Part shown: positions 24,245-32,515 of the stretch, one piece after another
Position numbering within the stretch: the first letter of the stretch is position 1
Layout of the letters: the number at the start of each line of letters is the position of its first letter
Assembly: GCF_002705925.1 (NCBI RefSeq)
Contig: NZ_NKRE01000001.1
Location: forward strand, 3,348,131 to 3,412,130
Direction of reading: 5' to 3'
Length of the DNA: 64,000 nt
Origin: Mycobacterium ostraviense
GTDB taxonomy: Bacteria; Actinomycetota; Actinomycetes; Mycobacteriales; Mycobacteriaceae
Program-made: the position numbers and the translations under genes
Notes under the pieces: model-generated
The model's database searches: none
The model's input: the letters and a program-made list of their open reading frames with translations, nothing else
What the model was told of the DNA's origin: nothing

Positions 24245-26173
24245 ATGAATTTCGCTGTGTTGCCGCCTGAGACCAATTCGTTGCGGATGTTCACCGGCGC
24301 CGGTTCGGGGCCGATGCTGGCGGCCGCGGTGGCCTGGGATGGATTGGCGCTGGAGTTGGAGTCGGCGGCCGACTCGTTCGGCGCCGTGACCTCGGGACTG
24401 GTTGGTCAATTCTGGCAGGGTCCGGCATCGGCGGCGATGACGGCCACGGCTGCGCCGTATGCGGGGTGGTTGACCGCGGCCGCGGCGCGGGCCGCCGGGG
24501 CCGCGGCCCAGTCGAGAGCGGTGGCCAGCGCGTTTGACGCCGCACGGGCGGCGACGATCCATCCGTTGCTGGTGGCGGCCAATCGCAAGGCCTTCGTGCA
24601 ACTGGTGCTGTCGAATCTGTTCGGGCAGAACGCGCCGTCGATTGCTGCTGCTGAGGCGCAATACGAGCAGATGTGGGCCGCCGACGTGGTTGCGATGCTG
24701 GGCTATCACGGCGGGGCTTCGGCAGCCGCCGCGCAGTTGCAGTCGTGGCAGGCAGGGCTGCAGCGGATGGTGTCGGGACTGCTCGGCCTGCCCGAGCAGT
24801 CGGCCGGCGCGCCGACGGCCAATGCAGCGGCGGCAATCGGAAATACCGGGAATTTGCAGCCGGGCAGCGGAAACCAAGGTGATTCCAACCTGGGCAGCGG
24901 AAACAAGGGGAATGCCAACCTGGGCAGCGGAAACGTCGGCAACGCCAACCTGGGCGGCGGGAACGTCGGCAACGCCAACCTGGGCAGCGGAAACATCGGC
25001 AGTCTTAACATCGGCAACGGAAACGTCGGTTCGGCAAACTTCGGGGACGGAAACACCGGCAACCGGAACTTTGGCGCCGGAAACAACGGCACCGGCAACG
25101 TCGGCGCCGGAAACAGCGGAATCGGCAACGTCGGCGCGGGAAACATCGGCAACGGAAACGTGGGCGGCGGAAACATCGGCCCGGCAAACTTCGGTGGCGG
25201 AAACAACGGCAGCACAAATATTGGCAGTGGAAACCTCGGGAACTTCAACCTCGGTAGCGGCAACCTGGGCAGCAACAACGTCGGCTTCGGGAACCTCGGC
25301 AACAACAACGTGGGCTTTGGGCTGACCGGCAACAATCAGGTGGGCATCGGTGCGCTGAACTCAGGCAGCAACAATATCGGCTTCGGGAACTCGGGCAACA
25401 ACAACATTGGCTTTTTCAACTCCGGTAATAACAACGTAGGCTTCTTCAATTCCGGCAACGGAAACTTCGGCTTCGAGAACTCGGGGGCCACCAACTCGGG
25501 CTTTTGGAACGCGGGGGGCGCCAATACCGGTTTCGGGAATGCGGGCTTCACCAACACTGGTTTCGGGAATGCGGGCAACACCAATACGGGCTACGGGAAC
25601 TCGGGCCGTTTCAACACGGGCTATGGAAATGCGGGCGTCTTGAACGCGGGCTTCGGAAACGCCGGCAATGTCAACGCGGGCTGGGGGAATGCTGGCATCC
25701 AAAACACCGGCTGGGAGAATTCGGGCGCCGGCAATACTGGTTTCGGGAACGCCGGTTCGACCAACACCGGCTGGGGGAACTCAGGAAATGTCAACACGGG
25801 CTTTTTCAACTCGATAAACCTGAGCACGGGTGTCGGAAATCTGGGCACGGTGGGCCCGAACTCAGGCTTCGGACACACCGGCACGAACAACTCGGGCTTT
25901 TTCAACACCAGCACCGGCGGCCTCAACTCGGGCTTCTTCAACTCGGGTGTCGGCGGCTTCAATACAGGCATCAATAACTCGGGTGCCTCCAATGTGGGCA
26001 TCGGTAATTCCGGCTTTGCCAACATCGGTCTCGCCAATACCGGCGACCGCAACGCCGGCGTCGGGAACTCGGCCGCCAATATCGTCGTCGGCGGCTCGGG
26101 TGTGGGAAACTCGGCCACGCTCAGCTCCGGAGCCTTCAATACGGGAACTATGCAGTCGGGCTTCTTCCGCTAA
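24245..26173 (+). CDS. PPE family protein, MPTR subclass
   Basis: A 642-residue protein. The N-terminal 180 residues form the PPE domain: NFAVLPPETNS at the start, and the WxG turn in LVGQFWQGPASAAM. From about residue 200 to the C-terminus the protein consists of pentapeptide repeats (NxGxGNxG, major polymorphic tandem repeats) including NIGSGNLGNFNLGSGN-like stretches and later GFFNSGNNNVGF. It ends SGAFNTGTMQSGFFR, so the C-terminus looks complete. Family knowledge: exported by ESX-5, located at the cell surface or secreted, usually with a PE partner; no PE gene is adjacent here. ATG 24245 follows GAGGAACG. Confidence 0.93.
   Translation: MNFAVLPPETNSLRMFTGAGSGPMLAAAVAWDGLALELESAADSFGAVTSGLVGQFWQGPASAAMTATAAPYAGWLTAAAARAAGAAAQSRAVASAFDAARAATIHPLLVAANRKAFVQLVLSNLFGQNAPSIAAAEAQYEQMWAADVVAMLGYHGGASAAAAQLQSWQAGLQRMVSGLLGLPEQSAGAPTANAAAAIGNTGNLQPGSGNQGDSNLGSGNKGNANLGSGNVGNANLGGGNVGNANLGSGNIGSLNIGNGNVGSANFGDGNTGNRNFGAGNNGTGNVGAGNSGIGNVGAGNIGNGNVGGGNIGPANFGGGNNGSTNIGSGNLGNFNLGSGNLGSNNVGFGNLGNNNVGFGLTGNNQVGIGALNSGSNNIGFGNSGNNNIGFFNSGNNNVGFFNSGNGNFGFENSGATNSGFWNAGGANTGFGNAGFTNTGFGNAGNTNTGYGNSGRFNTGYGNAGVLNAGFGNAGNVNAGWGNAGIQNTGWENSGAGNTGFGNAGSTNTGWGNSGNVNTGFFNSINLSTGVGNLGTVGPNSGFGHTGTNNSGFFNTSTGGLNSGFFNSGVGGFNTGINNSGASNVGIGNSGFANIGLANTGDRNAGVGNSAANIVVGGSGVGNSATLSSGAFNTGTMQSGFFR
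24840..26160 (+). repeat. MPTR pentapeptide-coding repeat
   Basis: About 1.3 kb of degenerate 15-bp units encoding N-x-G-x-G and similar pentapeptides within the PPE gene. Units are diverged, so slippage is less likely than in perfect repeats, but recombination with other MPTR genes is possible. Confidence 0.85.
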
Positions 26174-26245
26174 CTTGTAGACGGGTATGCACGCGGCCCC
26201 GGCAGGTATCCGGCGTCCCGGCGGAAATTGGGAGAGGGGGAAGCC

Positions 26246-26644
26246 ATGCAGGCCGTGGTGATCGGTGGCACGGGCAGGGTGGCGGCGGCGTCGCCCAGCA
26301 CCGGCGTCAACACGCTGACCGGGGCAGGTTTCGACAACGCTCTGAGCGGGGCCGACGTCGTTGTCGACGTGTCGAACTCACCCTCCTTCGGCGACGAAGC
26401 GCGCGTCCCGGACGCGCTGCTCCAGCCCATCGCCGCCGCCGACCTCGCGACGGAGGTGGCCGGGATGGCGGAAGGCAAACCGTTGGGTGGCATCGCCAAT
26501 GTCGGCGGGCCGGAGAAGATCTCGTTCGAGCAGATGGCCCGCGACGTCCTGGCGCGCCGAGGCCAAGCCAAGACCGTCGTCGTCGATCCCGATGTCGGCT
26601 ACTTCGGAACACCGCTCGCCACGAACAGCCTGGTTACCGCATAG
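26246..26644 (+). pseudogene. NAD(P)-binding (NmrA-like) protein with internal deletions
   Basis: The 132-codon frame keeps only pieces of a family protein of about 250 residues. It starts QAVVIGGTG but lacks the rest of the nucleotide loop and first helix. It continues AASPSTGVNTLTGAGFDNAL and VVVDVSNSPSFGDEA, then jumps directly to the C-terminal segment LLQPIAAADLATEVAG and IANVGGPEKISFEQMARDVL. The catalytic and substrate middle (about 100 residues) is missing. Both joins are in frame, so a small protein could still be made, but it cannot fold as a dehydrogenase. Start ATG 26246 has GGGAGAGGGGGAAG upstream. Confidence 0.7.
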
Positions 26645-26658
26645 GCGCCGGAACGCCC

Positions 26659-26735
<77 letters not shown>

Positions 26736-26752
26736 CTTGAAGCCACGACAGC

Positions 26753-27898
26753 CTATCGCACCCGCCCGTCGACTCGCCAAACCGCCGGCTCAGGGTCCCA
26801 GGTGCAGGAGCGTTCGAACTCGACCAAGGCCCGGGCCGGACCGCTTGGATCGAGCCCCTGCGCGCCGACCCAGTCGTCGTCGAAGTAGGTGTCGGCGTAG
26901 CGGTCGCCGCTGTCGGCGAGCAAGGTGACCACCGAGCCGCTGCGGCCGTCGGCGACCATCTCGGCGAGCAAGCCGAACGCTCCCCACAGGTTGGTGCCCG
27001 TGGACGGCCCCACCCGGCGTCCCAGCACGGTACTGACGTGGCGGGCGGCCGCGATCGACGCGGCGTCGGGAACCGACACCATGCGGTCGACCACGCTGGG
27101 CAGAAACGACGGCTCGACCCGCGGCCGGCCGATGCCCTCGATCCGCGACGACGCGGACATCACGACGTCGGACCGACCTTGGGCGTAGGCGGGGAAGAAC
27201 GCCGAATTCTCCGGGTCCACGACGCACAACCGCGTCGCGTGCCGCCGATAGCGGATGTAGCGCCCGATCGTCGCGCACGTCCCGCCGGTCCCGGCGCCGA
27301 CTACGATCCAGTCCGGGACGGGGTGCTTCTCCTCGAGCATCTGCGCGTAGATCGACTCGGCGATGTTGTTGTTGCCGCGCCAGTCGGTGGCGCGCTCGGC
27401 GTTGGTGAACTGGTCCAGGTAATGACCGCCGGTTTCGGCTGCGACGCGTTCCGCCTCGGCGTAGACCTGACTGGAATTCTCCACGAAATGGCAACGGCCG
27501 CCTTGCGATTCGATGAGCGCCACCTTGGCGGCGCTGGTCGCCGCCGGCATCACCGCGACGAACGGCAGGCCCAGCAGGGACGCGAAGTAGGCCTCCGATA
27601 CCGCTGTCGAACCCGACGACGCCTCGACCACCGTCGTGTTCTCCCCGATCCAGCCGTTGCACAGCGCATACAGGAACAACGACCGCGCCAGCCGGTGTTT
27701 GAGGCTGCCGGTGATGTGGGTGGTCTCGTCCTTGAGGTACAGCGCGACGTCAGCGTCGGCGCACCAGGCCGACGGCAGGGGGTAACGCAGCAGGTGGGTG
27801 TCGGCGCTGCGCCGGGCGTCCGCCTCGATCAGCCGGATCGCATTGTCTGTCCAATCGCGGGACAGGCTGCGGACGGCGATGCGGGTCGGGTCGTTCAA
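26753..27898 (-). CDS. PLP-dependent cysteine synthase-family enzyme (Rv3684 type)
   Basis: A 381-residue fold-type II PLP protein. HITGSLKHRLARS contains the PLP Lys, EASSGSTAVSEAYFA the Ser/Thr-rich phosphate cradle region, and VVGAGTGGTCATIGRYI the glycine loop binding the PLP phosphate. ADSGDRYADTY is the C-terminal Ser that hydrogen-bonds the pyridine ring. TTG 27898 is chosen because it forms a TTGA overlap with the upstream phosphoesterase stop; the longer frame to 28144 is antisense-like. Likely beta-replacement or lyase chemistry on a Ser/Cys derivative. Substrate unknown. Orthologue of M. tuberculosis Rv3684 by gene order. Confidence 0.88.
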   Translation of the reverse strand: MNDPTRIAVRSLSRDWTDNAIRLIEADARRSADTHLLRYPLPSAWCADADVALYLKDETTHITGSLKHRLARSLFLYALCNGWIGENTTVVEASSGSTAVSEAYFASLLGLPFVAVMPAATSAAKVALIESQGGRCHFVENSSQVYAEAERVAAETGGHYLDQFTNAERATDWRGNNNIAESIYAQMLEEKHPVPDWIVVGAGTGGTCATIGRYIRYRRHATRLCVVDPENSAFFPAYAQGRSDVVMSASSRIEGIGRPRVEPSFLPSVVDRMVSVPDAASIAAARHVSTVLGRRVGPSTGTNLWGAFGLLAEMVADGRSGSVVTLLADSGDRYADTYFDDDWVGAQGLDPSGPARALVEFERSCTWDPEPAVWRVDGRVR

Positions 27899-28851
27899 CG
27901 CACCGAGACGCTGGGCTGCGAACGGCCCAGATTCCTGTTCGAATCCCGGCCGCCCATGGGGCTGGCGATCAACGTCAACAGGGTCGCTTCGGGCCGGCAG
28001 CAGAACCGCGCCGGCGCAAACGGTGAGGTCCCGATGCCGGCGGAGACATGCAGCCGCATGTTCGCGCCCCACTGTGATGCACCTCTGGCCCGCGCCCGGT
28101 CCAGCCCGCAGTTGGTGACCAGCGCGCCGTAGAACGGCAGGCACAGCTGCCCACCATGGGTGTGGCCGGCCATCACCAGCTGGTAGCCGTCGGCGGCGAA
28201 GCGGTCCAGCACCCGAGGCTCCGGCGAATGCGTCAGTCCCAGCCGCAGGTTCGCGACCGGGCTTGCCGGGCCTGCGATCGTGTCATAGCGATCCCGATCG
28301 ATGTGGGGGTCGTCCACGCCGGCTGCGGCGATGTGCAGCCCCGCCACCTCGAACTCACGACGGGTATGGGTGAGGTCGAGCCAGCCGCGCTCGGTGAACG
28401 CCGCCCGCAGATCCTGCCAGGGCAACGGCTCGCCGTGGACGCGGTGCCCCGGGTTGATCAGGTAATTGGCCGGGTTCTTCAGGCGCGGCCCGAAGTAGTC
28501 GTTGCTGCCGAAGACGAAGACGCCCGGCCGGTGCATCAGGTCGCCCAGGGCCTGCACCACCGCCGGCACCGCCTTGGGATGGGCCAGATTGTCGCCGGTG
28601 TTGACCACCAGGTCGGGCTCCCAGCTGGACAGCTCGCGCAACCAGGCCTGTTTACGGCGCTGGCCGGGCAGCATATGCAGGTCGCTGATATGCAGGACCC
28701 GCAGCGGGGTGGAGCCCGGACTCAGCACGGGCATGGTGATCTCGCGCAGTACGAACGCGTTGCGTTCGATGAGCGCGGCGTAACCGATCCCGGCGACGAT
28801 CGAGCCGAGCGCGACGGCACCGGTGCGTAACAGGACGGGCGAAACAGCCAT
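27895..28851 (-). CDS. Metallophosphoesterase (Rv3683 type), membrane-anchored
   Basis: A 318-residue protein. An N-terminal hydrophobic helix (about residues 8-28) is followed by the phosphoesterase motifs: LHISDLHMLPG (DxH), VVNTGDNLAH (GDN), VFGSNDYFG (GNxx variant with SND), and QLVMAGHTHGGQLCLPFYG (GHTH). This is the complete calcineurin-like dimetal centre. Related proteins such as YkuE hydrolyse phospholipid or lipid-A-type headgroups. The C-terminal 25 residues past LTLIASPMGGR are extra and low in structure. It is 56 nt downstream of ponA2 and overlaps the PLP gene, so the three form one operon. Confidence 0.9.
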   Translation of the reverse strand: MAVSPVLLRTGAVALGSIVAGIGYAALIERNAFVLREITMPVLSPGSTPLRVLHISDLHMLPGQRRKQAWLRELSSWEPDLVVNTGDNLAHPKAVPAVVQALGDLMHRPGVFVFGSNDYFGPRLKNPANYLINPGHRVHGEPLPWQDLRAAFTERGWLDLTHTRREFEVAGLHIAAAGVDDPHIDRDRYDTIAGPASPVANLRLGLTHSPEPRVLDRFAADGYQLVMAGHTHGGQLCLPFYGALVTNCGLDRARARGASQWGANMRLHVSAGIGTSPFAPARFCCRPEATLLTLIASPMGGRDSNRNLGRSQPSVSVR

Positions 28852-28907
28852 GCAGGCAGCCTACTGCCGGTCGGCAACTGATCGCTTGTGTCTAGCGCAA
28901 CACGACC

Positions 28908-31319
28908 CTACGGAGGCGGCGGCGGAGCCAGCAGTGGAATGGTGATCGGCGGCAGCCCGGGGATCTCGATGACCTGCGAACCGATCGGGACCGGCGGCCC
29001 GTCCTCCGGCGGCGGCGGTGGCGGCGGGATGCCGTTACTGATTTGGATCGTGATGATCGAACCCGGAATGGTCTGGCCGCTGGGCGATGTTCCGACCACT
29101 TCGCCGTACTTGGCGCTGCTGTTGACGGCGTTGGGCTGGTCGGCGACTTGGAAACCGGCGTCCCGCAGACGCTGGCGCGCCTGGTCCACATCCAGCCCGG
29201 CCACGCTCGGCACCCGGGAGGCCGCCGAGCCTTCGACGTACCGCGGATCGGTGGGCGGCAAGTGCACCTCGCCGAAATTGTTGGCGATCGGCTTCATCGC
29301 GGTGAACCAGGTCCGGGCCGGCTCGTTCCCGCCGTAGAGGTCACCATTGCTGCAGTGGCGCAGCGGGCCGGAACACAGATCGGTCGGTGACGTCGAGTCG
29401 TCGTAGATGTAGTTCGCCGCCGCATAGCGATTGGTGAAGCCGACGAATCCGGAGGACCGGTGTGCTTCGGTGGTGCCGGTCTTTCCCGACATCGGCAGGT
29501 CCCAGCCGGCGGCGCCGGCCGAGCCGGCTGCGGTGCCGCTACCCACGGCGTCCTTGCTCATCGCGTTGGCAAGGGTGTTGGCCAGCCCTTCGGGCACCAC
29601 TTGTTCGCAGGTCTCAGTAGTGACGGAAACCTGGTTGCCGTTGCGGTCGATCAGCTTGTCGATCGGGTTCGGCGGGCACCACACGCCGCCGGAAGCCAGC
29701 GTGGCGGCGACGTTGGACAGTTCCAGCGCGTTCACCTCGATCGGACCCAGGGTGAACGACCCGATGTTCTGGCGTTTGACGAAGTCGGCCAGGCTCTCGT
29801 TGCTGTCGGGGTTGTAGTCGCGCGCGGTGCCGGGATTGGCATAGGACCGCAGACCGAGCTTGATGGCCATGTCGACCGCGCGGCTCACTCCGACCTGCGA
29901 GATCAGCTTGGCGAAGGCGGTGTTGGGGGAGGTGGCCAGCGCGTCGGTCACGTTCATCGATCCGCGGTAATTGCCGGCGTTGATCACGCACCAGGTGTCC
30001 TTGGGGCAGCCTTTGGCTCCGCCGCTGCCCAGGCCTTTGGCCTGGAATCGGGGTGGCACGTCGAGTTGGGCGTTGATGCCCATACCCATGTCGAGCGCGG
30101 CGGCCGTGGTGAAGATCTTGAAAATGGATCCCGCGCCGTCGCCGACGAGTGAGAACGGCTGGGGCCGCATGGTTTCACCGGCCTCGGTGTCCAGGCCGTA
30201 CTTGCGGTTGCTGGCCATCGCCAGCACCTTGTGTGAGTCCTTGCCCGGTGCGATGACGCTCATCACGCTGGAGATGCCGGCCAGGCTCGGGGGAGCGAAT
30301 TTGTCGACCGCCGCCTTGACCGGGACCTGGACGTCGGGGTCCAGCGTGGTGCGGATCAGGTAGCCGCCCTTGGCCAGCTGGTCTTTGCTGATCCCCGCGT
30401 GGGACAGGTACTCCTGGACGTAGTCGCAGAAGAAGGCGCGGTCGCCGGCGGCGATGCAGCCGCGGGGCAATTCGTTGGGTTGCGGCAACACTCCCAGCGG
30501 CTGCGCCTTGGCGGCACGCAGTGCGTCGGCCTCTTGCGGGATGTTCTCGATCATGGTGTCGAGGACCAGGTTGCGCCGGGCCAGCGCGCCCTCGGGGTTG
30601 GTGTAGGGGTTCAGCGCGCTGGTTGACTGCACCATGCCCGCCAGCAGGGCCGCCTGCTGCCAGTTCAAATCCGAGGCGTTGATGCCGAAGTAGGTCTGCG
30701 CCGCGTCCTGCACGCCGAACGAGTTGTTGCCGAAGGACACCAGGTTCAGGTAGCGGGTCAGGATCTCGGGTTTGGAGAAGGTCTTGTCCAGGGTGAGCGC
30801 CATCCGGATCTCGCGCAGCTTGCGCGCCGGAGTGGTCTCGACGGCTGCCCGCTTCTCGGCGTCGGTTTGGGCGGTGACCAGCAGTTGGTAGTTCTTGACG
30901 TACTGCTGCTCGATAGTCGAACCGCCGCGAGTGTCGAGGTCGCCGGAGGCGTAGCCGGCCAGCCCGGTGAGGGTGCCCTGCCAGTCGACGCCGTTGTGCT
31001 CGGCGAAGCGCTTGTCCTCGATGGAGACGATCGCCAGCTTCATGGTGTTGGCGATCTTGTCGGAGGGCACCTCGAACCGGCGCTGCGAGTACAGCCACGC
31101 GATGGTGTTGCCCTTGGCGTCGACCATCGTTGACACGGCCGGAACCTCCCCCTGAAGGAGTTGAGCCGAGCCGTTCGCCACTACCTCGGAAGCGCGATTG
31201 GACATCAGCCCGAGTCCGCCTGCGAAGGGGAACATCAGTGCCGTGGCCACGACGCTGGCCAGCACACAGCAGCCCGCGAGCTTCAGCAGGGTAAGCGCCA
31301 CCGGGGGGCGATCGGACAT
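28908..31319 (-). CDS. ponA2: Bifunctional class A penicillin-binding protein with PASTA domain
   Basis: An 803-residue class A PBP. A short cytosolic N-terminus and one transmembrane helix (about 12-35) precede the GT51 transglycosylase domain (ISIEDKRF-type block AIVSIEDKRFAEHNGVDW, and GGSTIEQQYVKNY). The transpeptidase domain has SxxK in GAGSIFKIFT, an SxN-type motif, and KTG in MSGKTGTTEAH. A PASTA domain follows (VPSVAGLDVDQARQRLRD) and a Pro-rich tail (PPPPPPEDG). Role: peptidoglycan polymerisation and crosslinking at the cell wall. M. tuberculosis PonA2 (Rv3682) has the same architecture. It faces whiB4 across a 361-bp divergent region. Confidence 0.97.
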   Translation of the reverse strand: MSDRPPVALTLLKLAGCCVLASVVATALMFPFAGGLGLMSNRASEVVANGSAQLLQGEVPAVSTMVDAKGNTIAWLYSQRRFEVPSDKIANTMKLAIVSIEDKRFAEHNGVDWQGTLTGLAGYASGDLDTRGGSTIEQQYVKNYQLLVTAQTDAEKRAAVETTPARKLREIRMALTLDKTFSKPEILTRYLNLVSFGNNSFGVQDAAQTYFGINASDLNWQQAALLAGMVQSTSALNPYTNPEGALARRNLVLDTMIENIPQEADALRAAKAQPLGVLPQPNELPRGCIAAGDRAFFCDYVQEYLSHAGISKDQLAKGGYLIRTTLDPDVQVPVKAAVDKFAPPSLAGISSVMSVIAPGKDSHKVLAMASNRKYGLDTEAGETMRPQPFSLVGDGAGSIFKIFTTAAALDMGMGINAQLDVPPRFQAKGLGSGGAKGCPKDTWCVINAGNYRGSMNVTDALATSPNTAFAKLISQVGVSRAVDMAIKLGLRSYANPGTARDYNPDSNESLADFVKRQNIGSFTLGPIEVNALELSNVAATLASGGVWCPPNPIDKLIDRNGNQVSVTTETCEQVVPEGLANTLANAMSKDAVGSGTAAGSAGAAGWDLPMSGKTGTTEAHRSSGFVGFTNRYAAANYIYDDSTSPTDLCSGPLRHCSNGDLYGGNEPARTWFTAMKPIANNFGEVHLPPTDPRYVEGSAASRVPSVAGLDVDQARQRLRDAGFQVADQPNAVNSSAKYGEVVGTSPSGQTIPGSIITIQISNGIPPPPPPPEDGPPVPIGSQVIEIPGLPPITIPLLAPPPPP

Positions 31320-31680
31320 GCGTACTACAGTAGCGGCCCCTTGTCACGCCCCCGCGCCGCGAGACTGAAAAAAATTCTTAGGAAAGCGGTGACGGCGGTG
31401 CCGTCGGCGCCCCGGCGCTTATTTTGCGCGTGCGTCACAGGTCAGGGACCTAATCGGGGACCGAGGGGGTGCTTTTCCGCCGGCCGATCGGCAGAAGTCG
31501 GGACGCGCGTCCCAAAAAAAGCGTTATCGGACTGTTGCGCAATTGCCACCTGACCACCTAACTTATAAGCGCAGTGAGATTCAGGTAACACCGATGTGCA
31601 CAGTGTGTCTTAGGTCGCAACATCGGCTGGTACCCGAGGAGGGCGGTCGCGATCCGCGGCCGGGAGGAAGGGATCAGCTC
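31320..31680. promoter_or_regulatory. Divergent ponA2/whiB4 intergenic region
   Basis: This 361-bp segment holds no supported gene. Its A/T-rich spots stand out: GAAAAAAATTC near 31365, a CCCAAAAAAAGCG run near 31511, and CTTATAAGCG near 31562 that could be a -10 element for whiB4, leaving a leader of about 110 nt. TTGCCA at 31543 is a possible -35 but the spacing is short (15 bp). The leader contains a purine-rich GGGAGGAAGGG close to the GTG start. Confidence 0.4.
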
Positions 31681-32031
31681 GTGTCAGGAACACGTCCGGC
31701 CGCTCGAAGGACAAACCTCACGTCGGCGCAAAACCTTCTCCGCAGTACCGATGCGGAGGAACGGATCAACTGGGTATCAAAAGCGCTGTGCCGGGCGACG
31801 GACCCGGACGAACTGTTCGTCCGTGGGGCCGCGCAGCGCAAAGCCGCGGTGATCTGCCGTCACTGTCCGGTAATGCAGGAATGCGCAGCCGACGCACTCG
31901 ACAACAAGGTCGAGTTCGGGGTGTGGGGCGGCATGACCGAGCGTCAGCGCCGGGCGCTGCTCAAGCAGCATCCTGAGGTGGTCTCGTGGTCGGACTACCT
32001 CGAGAAGCGCAAGCGTCGCAGCGTCGGTTAA
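31681..32031 (+). CDS. whiB4: WhiB-family iron-sulfur regulator WhiB4
   Basis: A 116-residue protein. Four conserved Cys bind the [4Fe-4S] cluster: one in SKALCRATDPDELF and three in VICRHCPVMQECAADAL. GVWGGMTERQRR is the WhiB turn motif, and the basic tail EKRKRRSVG is the DNA-contact end. GTG 31681 gives nearly the same length as M. tuberculosis WhiB4 (Rv3681c). In M. tuberculosis it is a redox-responsive repressor of oxidative-stress genes. It is convergent with bagB and divergent from ponA2, as in the reference order. Confidence 0.96.
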   Translation: MSGTRPAARRTNLTSAQNLLRSTDAEERINWVSKALCRATDPDELFVRGAAQRKAAVICRHCPVMQECAADALDNKVEFGVWGGMTERQRRALLKQHPEVVSWSDYLEKRKRRSVG

Positions 32032-32473
32032 GGCTCTCGGATCGGGGTGCAGGCGAGCCGGTCGGCTCGTCGTTCCTCATTACGATTTTGTTACGGTGGC
32101 TGGCCGTCGGCTCTAATTGCCTTGTGTCCAACAGGAACTGGCGTATGCGCAATGGCGCGGTTTTCTCACTGTATCGGTGTTCGTCGCGGTGGGGGCCGGT
32201 TTCGCGAATGTTCTGTGAGTCGTGGGCGCCGAGTGTGATTCGACGGCGTTCCAGCGGGTGGCCGGGGTGTTCGCGCGTGCGCTTTCGACGTTGAGTGTGA
32301 GTCGTGGGCGTCGAGTGTGTGACTGGGGCGGAAAATTCCGGCGTGGCCGCGCCCTGGCTTCACAGTCGACGCCCTCAGTGCACGCTCGATACCGCCACGC
32401 CGGCCTCCCAGCTAGTTGGCGACCCCCAGCGCGGGCCGCTTCGTCGCCGACGGGGGCCTGGTTGGTCGGCTTC
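32032..32473. other. 442-bp gap between convergent whiB4 and bagB; two repeat types
   Basis: No supported gene lies here. The segment is made largely of repeats: a near-perfect 23-bp direct repeat at 32215-32237 and 32297-32319, further CGAGTGTG-like copies up to about 32400, and a decayed copy of the end of bagB at 32427-32457. Transcription terminators for both convergent genes must lie here, but I see no clear hairpin with a T run. Confidence 0.6.
32215..32319 (+). repeat. 23-bp direct repeat of the CGAGTGTG family
   Basis: GTGAGTCGTGGGCGCCGAGT (then GTG) at 32215-32237 recurs at 32297-32319 with a single C-to-T change; the unit distance is 82 bp. A further divergent copy, CGAGCGTGCACTGAGGGCG, is on the minus strand near 32370-32395. 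The family resembles the element at 20180-20285. Confidence 0.8.
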
Positions 32474-32515
32474 TCAGCGGCCCGCAGCGCGGGCCGCTTC
32501 GTCGCCGACGGGGGC
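32427..32515 (+). repeat. 31-bp perfect direct repeat: partial duplication of the bagB 3' end
   Basis: Positions 32427-32457 and 32485-32515 are identical over 31 bp (period 58 bp). The right copy encodes the C-terminal codons of bagB (VGDEAARA); the left copy lies past the stop codon at 32474. A short tandem duplication is the simplest explanation. Confidence 0.9.
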
